The position numbers and the translations under genes are program-made. Below, one piece after another: positions 9,845 through 18,663 of a DNA stretch of 64,000 nt. How positions within the stretch are numbered: the stretch's first letter is position 1; every line of letters begins with the position of its first letter. Below the pieces are notes generated by a model. That model was given only the letters and a program-made list of their open reading frames with translations. It was not told the origin of the DNA and searched no databases. This DNA comes from Devosia nanyangense (GTDB taxonomy: Bacteria > Pseudomonadota > Alphaproteobacteria > Rhizobiales > Devosiaceae), in the NCBI GenBank assembly GCA_016213505.1, contig JACRAF010000025.1:1-64000 (forward strand), in the 5' to 3' direction.

Positions 9845-10063
9845 TCAGTGCTTGGGCGGCACCCAGCCGCAGATCGTCTCGCCGGATACAGCCACCGTCC
9901 GCACCCAGCGGCCCATCTTGTCGCTGAGCTGGTCGGCCGCGCCGAGCGGCGGCGCCCCCACCGAGCAGGGAATGCCCGGCGAGAGCGAGGTGTCCGGGCG
10001 CGGCAGCCATGAGCAGCCCGCGAGCGGCAGCAGCAGCAGCGCCGTGGTCAGGGAATTCGCCAT
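9845..10063 (-). CDS. Small lipoprotein (possible outer-membrane spanin)
   Basis: A 72-residue protein with an N-terminal signal and lipobox LLPLAGC (Cys17), so it should be lipidated and exported. The rest is Pro/Gly-rich with a few Cys. In lambda-like lysis modules an o-spanin (Rz1) is a short proline-rich lipoprotein overlapping the i-spanin gene, and this gene overlaps the upstream one by 16 bases. That makes an Rz1-like role possible but unproven. The 151 bases between 9694 and 9844 have no evident gene. Confidence 0.6.
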   Translation of the reverse strand: MANSLTTALLLLPLAGCSWLPRPDTSLSPGIPCSVGAPPLGAADQLSDKMGRWVRTVAVSGETICGWVPPKH

Positions 10064-10269
10064 CGATTCAGGTCCTCTTTGATCTCCGCCTCGCTGAGCG
10101 CGCCGGTCTCGCGCGCCGCCTGCTCGACGGTCTTTTCGGCCGCCTTCGCCTTGATCTCCCAGAGCTTGCGCTCGTACTCCCGGCCGGCGTCGAAGGCCCG
10201 GCCGGAGAGCACGTTGAGCAGGGCGACGACTAGCCGGGCCCAGAGCGGGTCAGGATCCGCGTCGGTCAT
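10048..10269 (-). CDS. Small helical protein in the lysis region
   Basis: A 73-residue protein, MTDADPDPLWARLVVALL..., with a short hydrophobic helix (about 10-22) and a charged helix rich in Lys, Glu and Ala. It overlaps the upstream gene by four bases (ATGA) and the downstream lipoprotein gene by 16. The pairing with a lipoprotein suggests an i-spanin-like partner, though the hydrophobic part is weak for a membrane anchor. Function is not known. Confidence 0.55.
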   Translation of the reverse strand: MTDADPDPLWARLVVALLNVLSGRAFDAGREYERKLWEIKAKAAEKTVEQAARETGALSEAEIKEDLNRWRIP

Positions 10270-10739
10270 TTCCCGAGCCGCTGCTTGATCTCGTCCGGGA
10301 TCGGCAGGCGGGCGATGATCTTCTCGCCGACCGCCGGCGCCCCGCCCATCCAGGTGACGAGCTTCTCCGGCCCGTGGTCGATCGCATACTGAGCCGCCTT
10401 GGCGACGGCCTCGTTGCGAACATCGACCTCGACGGTCTTGTCCTTGGCCGCCTCGGCTGCCTTGTTGAGGCCGAACGCCACGGCGCGCTCGAGCAGCTGC
10501 TCGGCCGCCGCGATCCGCTCCTTTGTGATGTAGGCCTGGAACGTCGCCGGCAGGAACTTGGTGGCGTACAGCAGCGCCGCCAGCACCGCGATCGCGAGGA
10601 TGGGCGCCAGCACGCCGGTGGCCCCGGCGAGCCAGTCGCCGATCGGGATCGAGACGCTGGTGTCAGCCGCCGCGAACGCGGCCGAGCAGGTGAGGATGGC
10701 AAGCGCAGCGACACACGCTGCGACCTTGAACAGGCGCAT
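10266..10739 (-). CDS. Exported or membrane phage protein with C-terminal helix
   Basis: A 157-residue protein starting MRLFKVAACVAALAI, with a signal-like first helix ending in AFA near residue 23, a strong transmembrane segment (about 42-62) and a helical C-terminal region (AYITKERIAAAEQLLE). Architecture recalls LL-H-type holins, but the match is loose. It lies between the endolysin and small lysis genes. The frame is open upstream to 10937, but that part is antisense to the endolysin and reads poorly. The start is taken at 10739. Confidence 0.6.
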   Translation of the reverse strand: MRLFKVAACVAALAILTCSAAFAAADTSVSIPIGDWLAGATGVLAPILAIAVLAALLYATKFLPATFQAYITKERIAAAEQLLERAVAFGLNKAAEAAKDKTVEVDVRNEAVAKAAQYAIDHGPEKLVTWMGGAPAVGEKIIARLPIPDEIKQRLGK

Positions 10740-10792
10740 GAAAAGTCTCCGATAATGGTTGAGGTTTGCCCGGAACCCGCCGGGCGCGGGAA

Positions 10793-11194
10793 TTATTTGC
10801 CCGAGTACTTTGCCCACGGCAGCTGCCAGTGCGGGCCGTCCTTGCTCTTCTTCCAGTCCCCGCCCCATTCGACAGCGACGCCGACGTTTCTGGCGGCCTG
10901 CTTCACGATCGGCGCGAACCGGTGGTAGACGGGCCACGACCAGGTGGCCTTGCCGTCGACGAGCGGGATCAGGTCGGCGGCGTAGACGCGGCCATCGGGT
11001 GCCTTGATGTGGCGCGACTTCATCGTCCAGCTGACGCCGGCCGCGACGTTCTTCTGCTGCTGAGCGACCGAGCGAGCGGTCTCATTGACGCTGAACGGGA
11101 TCGTGGTGATCCGGGCGCATTCCTTGATGACCTTCTGCAGGTCCGGGTGCAGGCACGAAAGCCGCGACAGATCGCGAGCCGTGAGGGTCAGCAT
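10793..11194 (-). CDS. Endolysin, M15 peptidase type
   Basis: A 133-residue protein of the small D-Ala-D-Ala/L-Ala-D-Glu peptidase type (T5 endolysin-like). It carries SRHIKAPDGRVYAAD (His62, Asp74) and VEWGGDW...GPHWQL (Glu109, His122), matching the zinc ligands and catalytic acid of peptidase M15. It would cleave the peptide cross-links of host peptidoglycan. No signal peptide is present, so export needs a holin. It lies directly after the first fibre gene and before membrane proteins, a normal lysis cassette order. Confidence 0.88.
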   Translation of the reverse strand: MLTLTARDLSRLSCLHPDLQKVIKECARITTIPFSVNETARSVAQQQKNVAAGVSWTMKSRHIKAPDGRVYAADLIPLVDGKATWSWPVYHRFAPIVKQAARNVGVAVEWGGDWKKSKDGPHWQLPWAKYSGK

Positions 11195-11206
11195 GGAAGT
11201 CTCCTT

Positions 11207-12475
11207 TCAGCAGGCGCGCAGCAGCTTGTTGAGGATGATCGTCGGCTGCACGATGTCGTGCGGGTCGTCGCCGCCGGCGCTCGTGGTGGTGAAGGCGACG
11301 CTGCCGCCGCCGGTATCGCCGTCCGACCAGCCGGGGTGCGCCGTGCCGTCGCCATTGGTGCCGTGCCAGAAGCTCTTGGTGATCGAGTGGGTGTGCGACG
11401 GCATTTCGGCTTCGGTCAGGGTGTGCGTCTCGGCCCCGCCGGTATCGCCCAGCGTGTCGCCGTTGAGGCTGAACCCGCCGGTGTCGATGAGCCGGTTGGC
11501 CGAGGTGCCGCCCATGTCGTCCTGGCCAGCCGTGACCCGGCCGCGCAGGTCCATCACGTTGAAGGTCGTCGAGCCGTCGCCCACGCCATAGGTGGTGCTG
11601 AGGACCGCGAACAAGGCCGCATAGGTGGTGCGGCTCAGCGCCTCGCCATAGGGGAACACCCAGCACGTGTCGGGCGCGCTCGTGCCGCCATAGTCGATCA
11701 GCCCGCCGATCGGGATCGCCGAGCTGAACCCGCCGCCCGCCCCGAGCATATACCCCTTGGCCGCCTGCCCCGCCGTCGGCGCCGGCACCAGGCCGGCGAC
11801 GCCGCCCGAGCCGCTGTCGCCGGTGAAATTGGGGTTGCTCAGCGCCCGCCCGTCGGGGCGCGTGTAGCTGACGATGCGGACGTTCTCGCCGCCCAGCGCC
11901 ACCACGTCGGCCGTGGCGCCCGCCGCGGTCGTGATGCTGTACCCGGTCGGGGTGATGAGCTGCGTCGCGTGATAGGTGAGCGTCAGCGCCCCGCCGAACA
12001 CCACCGTCTTGTGCGTACCGGTGACGGCGCCGGCGCCCGCCAGCTTGGTGATCGTCGTCGAGCCGGTGACGGTGACCAGGTTGGGCGCCACCGACCACAG
12101 ATCCGTGGTCGCGGCGCTGGCGACGCTGTCGGCCCCGCCCCCCACCGGCGGGGTAAAGATGTGGGTCGCCGCATCCACCGTGCCGATCGCCAGCGACGAG
12201 GTGCCATCGAAGATCCTGAGCACGTTGGGCGTCGTCGAGGTGTCGAGCCAGAGTTGCCCGGTCAGCGTCGCGGCCGAGCAATCGTTGGTCGGCGCCGTGG
12301 TGCCGGAGTTGGTCGTGGCCAGGGCCTTGAGGCCGGCATTGACGTTCTGGATCAGCGTCAGGCCGGAGACGACGGAAGACGTGTCGGTACAGAGGCTGGA
12401 CTGGTCGGCGAGAGCCGAGGGCGAGAACAGCAGCGCAATGAGCAGCGCCGCGCGGAGGAGCGCGTTCTTGATCAT
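11207..12475 (-). CDS. Tail collar-domain fibre protein with signal peptide
   Basis: A 422-residue protein. Residues 1-23 form a clear Sec-type signal (MIKNALLRAALLIALL, then SALA-D). The middle is Thr/Ser/Gly-rich beta repeats. The C-terminal region WVFPYGEALSRTTYAALF...DLRGRVTAGQDDM is a phage tail collar domain, and EMPSHTHSI is the usual following motif. Such proteins tip tail fibres and recognise receptors. An export signal on a tail fibre is unexpected, since virions assemble in the cytoplasm. It lies upstream of the endolysin in the late operon. Confidence 0.85.
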   Translation of the reverse strand: MIKNALLRAALLIALLFSPSALADQSSLCTDTSSVVSGLTLIQNVNAGLKALATTNSGTTAPTNDCSAATLTGQLWLDTSTTPNVLRIFDGTSSLAIGTVDAATHIFTPPVGGGADSVASAATTDLWSVAPNLVTVTGSTTITKLAGAGAVTGTHKTVVFGGALTLTYHATQLITPTGYSITTAAGATADVVALGGENVRIVSYTRPDGRALSNPNFTGDSGSGGVAGLVPAPTAGQAAKGYMLGAGGGFSSAIPIGGLIDYGGTSAPDTCWVFPYGEALSRTTYAALFAVLSTTYGVGDGSTTFNVMDLRGRVTAGQDDMGGTSANRLIDTGGFSLNGDTLGDTGGAETHTLTEAEMPSHTHSITKSFWHGTNGDGTAHPGWSDGDTGGGSVAFTTTSAGGDDPHDIVQPTIILNKLLRAC

Positions 12476-12499
12476 GGGGACGGGTCCTGGTGGGAGAAC

Positions 12500-12541
12500 G
12501 GGGCCCCCAAAACAGTCGGCGACTTCGCCAGAGCGTGGGGG
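12500..12541 (+). repeat. Prophage palindromic element, copy 1 (short, divergent)
   Basis: GGGGCCCCC at the left and CCAGAGCGTGGGGG at the right match the element's two ends; the middle is short and diverged. Intergenic, between the fibre gene and the lipoprotein gene. Confidence 0.5.
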
Positions 12542-12624
12542 AAAAGAGACTGTGAAATAATTCCAGTTGCGGCGGCCGGGCCGCAGGTGTTTCTGTTCCC
12601 TCGATACTTCGGGGGGTAATACAG

Positions 12625-13107
12625 ATGAAACTTGGCACTCTGTTACTTGTCGGCGCTATGCTCGCGCTTTCCGCCTGCTCGACGCCCTACGGCAAGATGG
12701 GGCTGATGGGTGGCGTCGAAGCAATGCCAGTCAGTAACGATACGGTCCGCATTTCGGCTGTCGGCAACGGCTACACCAGTCAGGGCCAAATTCAGGATTT
12801 CGTGCTGCTCAAGGCGGCAGAGACGGCGATCGCTCGAGGCCAGACCAGCTTCACCCTACTGGGTGGGCAGGATACCTCGTCGCAGTCCTACGGCCAGACG
12901 CCCGGCACCCTGCGCATGAACAACTTCGGTGGCACCACCTTCGCCACTTACAACCCAGGCTTCACCTACAACGTCATCAAGCCAGGCCAGGACGTGCTCG
13001 TTCGCGTCTGGTCACCGGCGCCTGGCGAGCAGCTGCCGCCGAACACCTTCAACGCGCAGGAAATCTACACCAACATCAGCCCTCGCGTTCAGCGCACCAA
13101 GTCCTAG
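12625..13107 (+). CDS. CC0125/CC1285-type lipoprotein (cargo gene)
   Basis: A 160-residue lipoprotein with signal and lipobox LALSAC (Cys18). The segment ISAVGNGYTSQGQIQDF followed by LLKAAETAIARG matches the alphaproteobacterial CC0125/CC1285 lipoprotein family, whose function is unknown. A G-rich ribosome site (CGGGGGG) lies just upstream. It is the only sizeable gene read rightwards inside the leftward late operon, so it likely has its own promoter and may be expressed in the lysogen. It could alter the envelope or exclude other phages; that is inference. Confidence 0.8.
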   Translation: MKLGTLLLVGAMLALSACSTPYGKMGLMGGVEAMPVSNDTVRISAVGNGYTSQGQIQDFVLLKAAETAIARGQTSFTLLGGQDTSSQSYGQTPGTLRMNNFGGTTFATYNPGFTYNVIKPGQDVLVRVWSPAPGEQLPPNTFNAQEIYTNISPRVQRTKS

Positions 13108-13122
13108 CTAGGAGCCCTGAAC

Positions 13123-13221
13123 ATGGTGAACTTCAACAGGTGGATGTATCGGCGCGAGAAGACGCTTTGGAAGGCTCGATCGCCCTGGCAGTGGCTGCAC
13201 GCCTTTATTTTCGGCTATTGA
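13123..13221 (+). CDS. Short basic protein downstream of the lipoprotein
   Basis: A 32-residue frame, MVNFNRWMYRREKTLWKAR..., rich in Trp, Arg and Lys with a hydrophobic end (LHAFIFGY). A good ribosome site, AGGAG, lies seven bases before the ATG, and it starts 15 bases after the lipoprotein stop, suggesting co-expression. No family is known. It could be a small membrane-active peptide. Supported by the ribosome site and position only. Confidence 0.42.
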   Translation: MVNFNRWMYRREKTLWKARSPWQWLHAFIFGY

Positions 13222-13285
13222 CCTGGCGGCCGAGCCGTCAGCCCGTTCGCGCCGCCAATGCCGCATCGAGCCGATCCAGCGCGTA

Positions 13286-15028
13286 TCAATTGGCCGCTTC
13301 GTATGCAGTCGAAAACATGATGTCTGCCGTGTTCGGCAAATTAGTGTCGGTGACGTTAGCGCTTGCGGTTGCACCGCCCATCTGCAACGTGATTGTCGTC
13401 CCGCTCAGGCCGACGTATCCCGTGATGTTGCCAACAATCCCGCTGGTGCCCCCCCAATAGCCGAAAAACACAGGGTAGTCCGTGTTCGATGACGTGAACG
13501 GCAAATTGGTGATTACTGCATTTCCGGTTCCAGAACCATTGTTGGTTAGGTCTATCCGGCCCTTGAGAAAGACCATCCGGCCAATCTTAGTATAACGGCC
13601 GGTGAGTGTGCCTGTGACGCCCGTTGCACTACCCCCGAAGGTAATAACCGGCGTCCACGTGTTCTCCTCGTAGTCGTCGAAGGTGTTCGCACCCGCGGAA
13701 GCATTCTGTGCCGCCGGGAAGGCCATCTGGCCAATCGCGAGGTCAACCGCCGACGTGCTGAACGACTGTGCGGCCGACCAGGTATTTGCCCCATCGAGCA
13801 GCGGAATGGTCGCGCCGCTCGTGCCGGTGTTGGCCGTCGCCGCCGTCCCCAGCCCCAGATTCGTCCGTGCCGTGCTGGCGCTCACCAGGTCGCTGAGGTT
13901 GTTCGCGCCCAGCATATCGCCGCCGCCGGGGATCGTCGCATACGACGGATTGGCGCCGGCGCCATTGGTCTTGAGGAACTGCCCGCTCGTGCCGGGCGCG
14001 AGGTTCACCAGGTTGGTGCCGTTGAAGTAGAGGATATCGCCCTGCGCGTAAGTCGGCGCTGCAACGTCGGTCAGGCGGGCGTGGAACGCCTGTACGTCCG
14101 CCCCGATCGCCAGGCCCAGCGTCGTGCGCATCGCCGAGGTCGAGGCGTCGTCGACGAGCGTGCGCGCCGTCGCGGAGAAATCGGCGACGCCCGCCGTGCC
14201 GGCGCCGGTGAAATAGGGCAGCTTGTCGGCCGCCGAGATCAGCCCCGCGAGCGCGGTCAGGTCCGCGTCGAGCGGCTGCCCTGTCGCGGCGGTGAGGATG
14301 GTGCTCCCCTCGATCGAGGCCACCCCCGCCGAGACGCGCGCCAGCGTCGTGTCCGAGGCATGGCCCAGCTCGATCGTCGAGATCTGCGGCCCGGTGCCGA
14401 ACACCGGCGAACCCGTGCCGGTCTCGTCGGTCAGCGCCGCCGCGAGGTTGGCGCCCGATGGCGTCGCCAGCGCCGTGGCGACGTTTGCGCCGAGGCCGGA
14501 GACGCCTGTCGAGATCGGCAGCCCGGTGGCATTGGTCAGCACAGCGGATGCCGGCGTGCCCAGCGCCGGCGCCACGAACGTCTTGTTCGACTCCGTCGTG
14601 GTGTTGCTGGTCGTGACGACCGTGACGCCCTCGATCTGGACCGTCCCGGCCGACACCCGGCTCAGCGTCGTGTCGCTGGCGTGCCCGAGCTCGATCGTCG
14701 TCGGCACCAGCGCCAGCAGATGGCCCGTCGTGTCGATCGTCGCCAGTGCCAGCCACGACGCCCCGTCCCAGATCTTCAGGGTCTTCGGCGTGGTCGAGGT
14801 ATCGACCCACCACTGATAGGCGCTCGGCTGCCCGGTCACCGCCGGCGCCGTCGCCCCGGACTTGTTGCTGATGATCGCCGCGAGCGCCGGGTTGAGCCAG
14901 CTCGTGACGAACGTGCCGAACGGCATCGGCCCCGCCGTCGGCATTTCGTGCGTGGCCTGGCCGGCGAACGCGGCCGGGATCGAGGCGAGCGCGAACAGCG
15001 CCGCCGCCAGCAATCTCTTGAGGTTCAT
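13286..15028 (-). CDS. Tail fibre-like protein with signal peptide
   Basis: A 580-residue protein starting MNLKRLLAAALFALASIP with AFAG at the cleavage point. It contains two copies of an IELGHASDTTLxRVSAG segment (about residues 115 and 215), Thr/Ala/Gly-rich repeats (a TNLGLG element near 390) and a beta-rich tail ending LMFSTAYEAAN-like residues. Repetitive low-complexity structure and position between the gpJ-like gene and a collar-domain fibre support a fibre role. Like its neighbour it has an export signal. Start chosen at the signal peptide; the upstream 22 codons are Arg-rich and look non-coding. Confidence 0.78.
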   Translation of the reverse strand: MNLKRLLAAALFALASIPAAFAGQATHEMPTAGPMPFGTFVTSWLNPALAAIISNKSGATAPAVTGQPSAYQWWVDTSTTPKTLKIWDGASWLALATIDTTGHLLALVPTTIELGHASDTTLSRVSAGTVQIEGVTVVTTSNTTTESNKTFVAPALGTPASAVLTNATGLPISTGVSGLGANVATALATPSGANLAAALTDETGTGSPVFGTGPQISTIELGHASDTTLARVSAGVASIEGSTILTAATGQPLDADLTALAGLISAADKLPYFTGAGTAGVADFSATARTLVDDASTSAMRTTLGLAIGADVQAFHARLTDVAAPTYAQGDILYFNGTNLVNLAPGTSGQFLKTNGAGANPSYATIPGGGDMLGANNLSDLVSASTARTNLGLGTAATANTGTSGATIPLLDGANTWSAAQSFSTSAVDLAIGQMAFPAAQNASAGANTFDDYEENTWTPVITFGGSATGVTGTLTGRYTKIGRMVFLKGRIDLTNNGSGTGNAVITNLPFTSSNTDYPVFFGYWGGTSGIVGNITGYVGLSGTTITLQMGGATASANVTDTNLPNTADIMFSTAYEAAN

Positions 15029-15041
15029 CGTCAGTGTCCTT

Positions 15042-18000
15042 CTACCAACCCTGGAATTCTGCATCGATCGTGCGCGCCACGCCGACCCCGGCATTGACCA
15101 CCTGGATCGTCACCTGGCTCGCCGTCTTGGCCGTCACCTGCACGTCGTCGCCGGCAATGCTGTTGAGCACCTGGACGCTGATCCGCGGCACCGCCGCCCC
15201 GTTCGGCCCGCCTTTGAACGGCGTCGCCACGGCGGTTGCATCCGGCGCGAAGGTGAACGTCGCCCCCGCCCCCGCCAGCGCATAACCGACGAGGTGATCC
15301 ACCCGGTCCGGCACGTCGACGCTGTAGTAGAACGCCGTTGCCGTCGCGATGATCGTGCCGTCGAGCGAACGCAGCACCAGCCGGAACCGGAACCAGCGGC
15401 CGACATAGACGCCAGGCGCGAACTTCTGCCAGGCGCCCCAGTTCACTCCGGCCGTGAAGACATCGGCCGGCGCGTAGATATCGGCCGGCGCGAAGGCGTC
15501 GTTTTCGCCGTCCTGCCCGATCGAGACTTCCACCCAGGCCTCGACGAAGCGCGAGCTGGCCGACGACAAGAGGTCCGTCTCGGCCCGGATGTCGGCGATG
15601 GCGCGGATGTCCTGCTCGACCGGCACACCCACCGCCTTGACCCAGGCGTTGAGCCGGGTGGCGCGGGCATAGCCGCAATCGACGACATGGGCCGGCGAGA
15701 TCGGCTCGTAATAGGCCAGCGTCTCCGCCTCGGTGGTGACGAAATTGCCGCCCGAGAGCGCCCCGGCGCCGCTCACCGTGCCGGTCCAGCCCCCCGCCGC
15801 TTCGTCGAATTCGGCGAGGACGTTCTCGACCAGCACCGAGCCATCGACCAGGATCGAGGCGGCGGCGCCGTATTTGATGACGCCGGGGGCCGGCGTGATG
15901 TAGGCGGCCACCCAGTAGAGCCCGTCGCCATAGGTCTTCCAGCGCGTCTGGGCGACATCGCCGCCGGGGAAGTCGAGCCCGCCGTCCCAGCTGGCGCCCT
16001 GGCGGATGTGGTAGCGCACCGGCCAGATGCCGGCCGTCACCTCGCTCCAGGTCAGCGCCGCAGTCTTGTCGTCATAGGTCAGGCGCAGGTCGACCACATC
16101 GGGCACCGCCACTCCGGCGAGCCCGGTCAGCACTGCGTCGGTGCGGGTCCAGTTCGAGAACGTCCCGTCGGCGAACACCGACCGTACCTGGAAGGCCCAG
16201 GGGCCGACCGACAGCCGCTCGATCTCGGCCGATTTTTCCGGCGCCGTTACCCGCCCGGCGTCGCGCCAGATGCCGTCGCCGTCGGTGTCCTGGTACTGCA
16301 CATCGAACGCCACCGGCGTCGAGCCGGCCAGCGTCTCCCAGCTCGCCACGGCGCCCGAGATCAGGTCGCCGTCGACGCCCTCCAGCGTCTCGCGCACCAC
16401 CAGATTGACCGGAGCCGCCGTCGCCGGATCGGTCGGCACCGTGATGTGGCTGTCGAACGCCGGGATCGCCCCGCTGTCGGCCAGGGCGATCTCGGGCGCA
16501 TCGTCGACCATGGTGACGCGGGCGCTGCCGTCGCCGAGGGGCGTCACCGACAGCAGGCGCAGCACCACCGACTCTTCGTCAGTCTCCCCGAACATGAAGA
16601 GATCGCCCGCCACCGGCGGCGTTTCCGGCGCCGCGACCAGCTCGACCACGGTCTGCTCGCCGTCGTCGGTGATCACCGGCGAAACCACCGAACTGTTGTC
16701 GGCGAGCCGGAAGCGGATCGAATAGGCCTTGGCGACCTCCATCGTCACCGGCTCGTCGAGCGTCACCAGCAGCCCGTCGATCGCCTTCACCCGGCCGGAG
16801 CCTAGGCCCCACATCGTCACGTCGTGGGACGCCCGGACCCGGTCGCCGCGGGTCGCCACGATGGCCTCGATGTCGTCGACGTTGAGGCTGTAGGTCTCCG
16901 GCCTCAGCCGCGGCTGGGCGATGTGGTAGCGGGCATGCTTCCACACCAGGTCGGGGTCGGTCTGCCGCGGAAATTCGAGCTGCTCGAACAGCGTCGCGTT
17001 GTTCTCGTCATAGCCGTCGTCATAGACGATGCGCTCGTCCTGGATGTAGCCCGTCGTCTCATTGACGAACCGGCACCGGAACCCGTGCGGCGGATTGGAG
17101 CGGTATTGCCGCGACCCCGAAAAGCCCCACGAATTGCGTGGCGTGAAGTGCTGGACGATCGGCGCATCGGGATCGTCCCAGGCCACGCTCCATTTGCCGT
17201 TGATGTCGATCACCGTCGCCCGGCCGGCCGCCGCGATATCGCACAGCGCCTCGTAAACCGAAGTCCGCGCGTCGTACTCCATGTTGAAACAATAACCGCG
17301 CGCCGCGCAGAACGCGGCCCACCGGGTGAGCGTCTCGAGGTCGACCCGGCTGTCGGCCGCGGCGCGCGCATTGGCCGGCCCCTGCGCCACGTGGCGGAAG
17401 AGATCGGCCGGCGCGTTGCTGATCGTGTCGGGCACCCAGGCATTCGCCTCGGCCGACCAGCTGGTCACCTTGGACTGGCAGATGGCGTTGAGCGTATCGA
17501 GCCCGCCATTGAGCTGCGAACTCGCCTTGATGCGGATCGCCAATTTGGCGAGCGGCAGCGGAAAGCTGATCGGGTCCTCGTTCGTGGTCGAGCGCAGCGC
17601 CGTCCACACCACATCCTCGGTGACGTGCAGCGAGCCGGTGTAGTCCGTCGAGGTCTTCTTGAACCGCACTTTGTAGTCGCCGCGCGCCACGGTCTTCCGC
17701 AGGGTCTTCCGGATCGCCTTGGTCGAGCGCGCCGTGAGGTCGAGGGTGCCGAGCAGTTGCCAGTTGGTGACGCTGGTGAGGCTGTATTCGGCCCGCAGCG
17801 ACACGGTGTAATTCTTGTTGGCCCCGCTGCTGTCGACCTTGACGATGCCGCCCGCCGCCACCACGTCGACCGACAGCACGTCGGCATCGGCCGCCGTCGT
17901 CCGCTCCAGCCAGCCCGCCGCTTCGGTCAGCGCCAGCGCCAGGTCGGTCTGCGCCACGTCGGCGGGGTAGAGCGTGATCGGGTCGTCGTCGGCATAGCCC

Positions 18001-18644
18001 TCGCGCAGCTCGATCTCGACGTCGTCGAAATTCTCGATCGGCGTCTCGCCGATCTTGATCGCCGAGATATCGACCGGCCCGTAGCAGAGGTTCAGGAGCC
18101 CGATCAGGTACTGGTCGCCTCCATGGAACTCGGTGAACCACTTCGAACCCTGTTTCGGGTAGACCCGGGTCTTGCCCTCCACCGACGAGATCGTCCCGTA
18201 TGGCGTGGCCGCGTTCGAGCTGCCGCCCAGCGCATAGGCCGTCGATACCGCCTTGCTGGCGAGCTTGGACGAGGCCGGCGGAAACAGCATGTTGACGAGC
18301 AGCGAGCCGCCCACCGTGATCGCCGCCCCGAGCAGCGGGTTGACGGTCCCCGCCAGCGCCCCCCCGATGGCCACCGCCGCCTTCAGCAGCGACCCGATGT
18401 CGCCGCCGTCCGCCGCCACGGCGCGAACGATCAGCGTCGTCCCCGGCTTCGGCCGCACGCAGCGCCAATAGTCCGGCAGTACCTCGTGGCCATTGAGCCA
18501 GGCCCGGTGCCGGCAGGCAATGCGCGTCGTCGCACGCGACCGCCCGAACTCCACCAGCTCGGCGATCGTCAGCCCTGCCGGCGCCGCCACCACCTCGCGC
18601 TCGAGCCTGATCGGATGCAGGACAAGCACGAGCGTGATGCTCAT
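15042..18644 (-). CDS. gpJ-like tail tip / host specificity protein
   Basis: About 1200 residues. It begins MSITLVLVLHPIRLEREV, then a hydrophobic glycine-rich stretch (LLKAAVAIGGALAGTVNP...) usual in gpJ-like proteins, a central phage-tail domain with EYDARTSVYEALCDIAAAGRA, and fibronectin-III-like modules (about 770-960) before a C-terminal region likely to contact the receptor. It forms the tail tip and sets host range. It follows NlpC/P60 by 19 bases, the usual K-I-J order of lambda-like tails. The frame extends 31 codons upstream, overlapping NlpC/P60; the family-like start at 18644 was chosen. Confidence 0.88.
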   Translation of the reverse strand: MSITLVLVLHPIRLEREVVAAPAGLTIAELVEFGRSRATTRIACRHRAWLNGHEVLPDYWRCVRPKPGTTLIVRAVAADGGDIGSLLKAAVAIGGALAGTVNPLLGAAITVGGSLLVNMLFPPASSKLASKAVSTAYALGGSSNAATPYGTISSVEGKTRVYPKQGSKWFTEFHGGDQYLIGLLNLCYGPVDISAIKIGETPIENFDDVEIELREGYADDDPITLYPADVAQTDLALALTEAAGWLERTTAADADVLSVDVVAAGGIVKVDSSGANKNYTVSLRAEYSLTSVTNWQLLGTLDLTARSTKAIRKTLRKTVARGDYKVRFKKTSTDYTGSLHVTEDVVWTALRSTTNEDPISFPLPLAKLAIRIKASSQLNGGLDTLNAICQSKVTSWSAEANAWVPDTISNAPADLFRHVAQGPANARAAADSRVDLETLTRWAAFCAARGYCFNMEYDARTSVYEALCDIAAAGRATVIDINGKWSVAWDDPDAPIVQHFTPRNSWGFSGSRQYRSNPPHGFRCRFVNETTGYIQDERIVYDDGYDENNATLFEQLEFPRQTDPDLVWKHARYHIAQPRLRPETYSLNVDDIEAIVATRGDRVRASHDVTMWGLGSGRVKAIDGLLVTLDEPVTMEVAKAYSIRFRLADNSSVVSPVITDDGEQTVVELVAAPETPPVAGDLFMFGETDEESVVLRLLSVTPLGDGSARVTMVDDAPEIALADSGAIPAFDSHITVPTDPATAAPVNLVVRETLEGVDGDLISGAVASWETLAGSTPVAFDVQYQDTDGDGIWRDAGRVTAPEKSAEIERLSVGPWAFQVRSVFADGTFSNWTRTDAVLTGLAGVAVPDVVDLRLTYDDKTAALTWSEVTAGIWPVRYHIRQGASWDGGLDFPGGDVAQTRWKTYGDGLYWVAAYITPAPGVIKYGAAASILVDGSVLVENVLAEFDEAAGGWTGTVSGAGALSGGNFVTTEAETLAYYEPISPAHVVDCGYARATRLNAWVKAVGVPVEQDIRAIADIRAETDLLSSASSRFVEAWVEVSIGQDGENDAFAPADIYAPADVFTAGVNWGAWQKFAPGVYVGRWFRFRLVLRSLDGTIIATATAFYYSVDVPDRVDHLVGYALAGAGATFTFAPDATAVATPFKGGPNGAAVPRISVQVLNSIAGDDVQVTAKTASQVTIQVVNAGVGVARTIDAEFQGW

Positions 18645-18663
18645 CCCCGGAGGAATGATCTCG

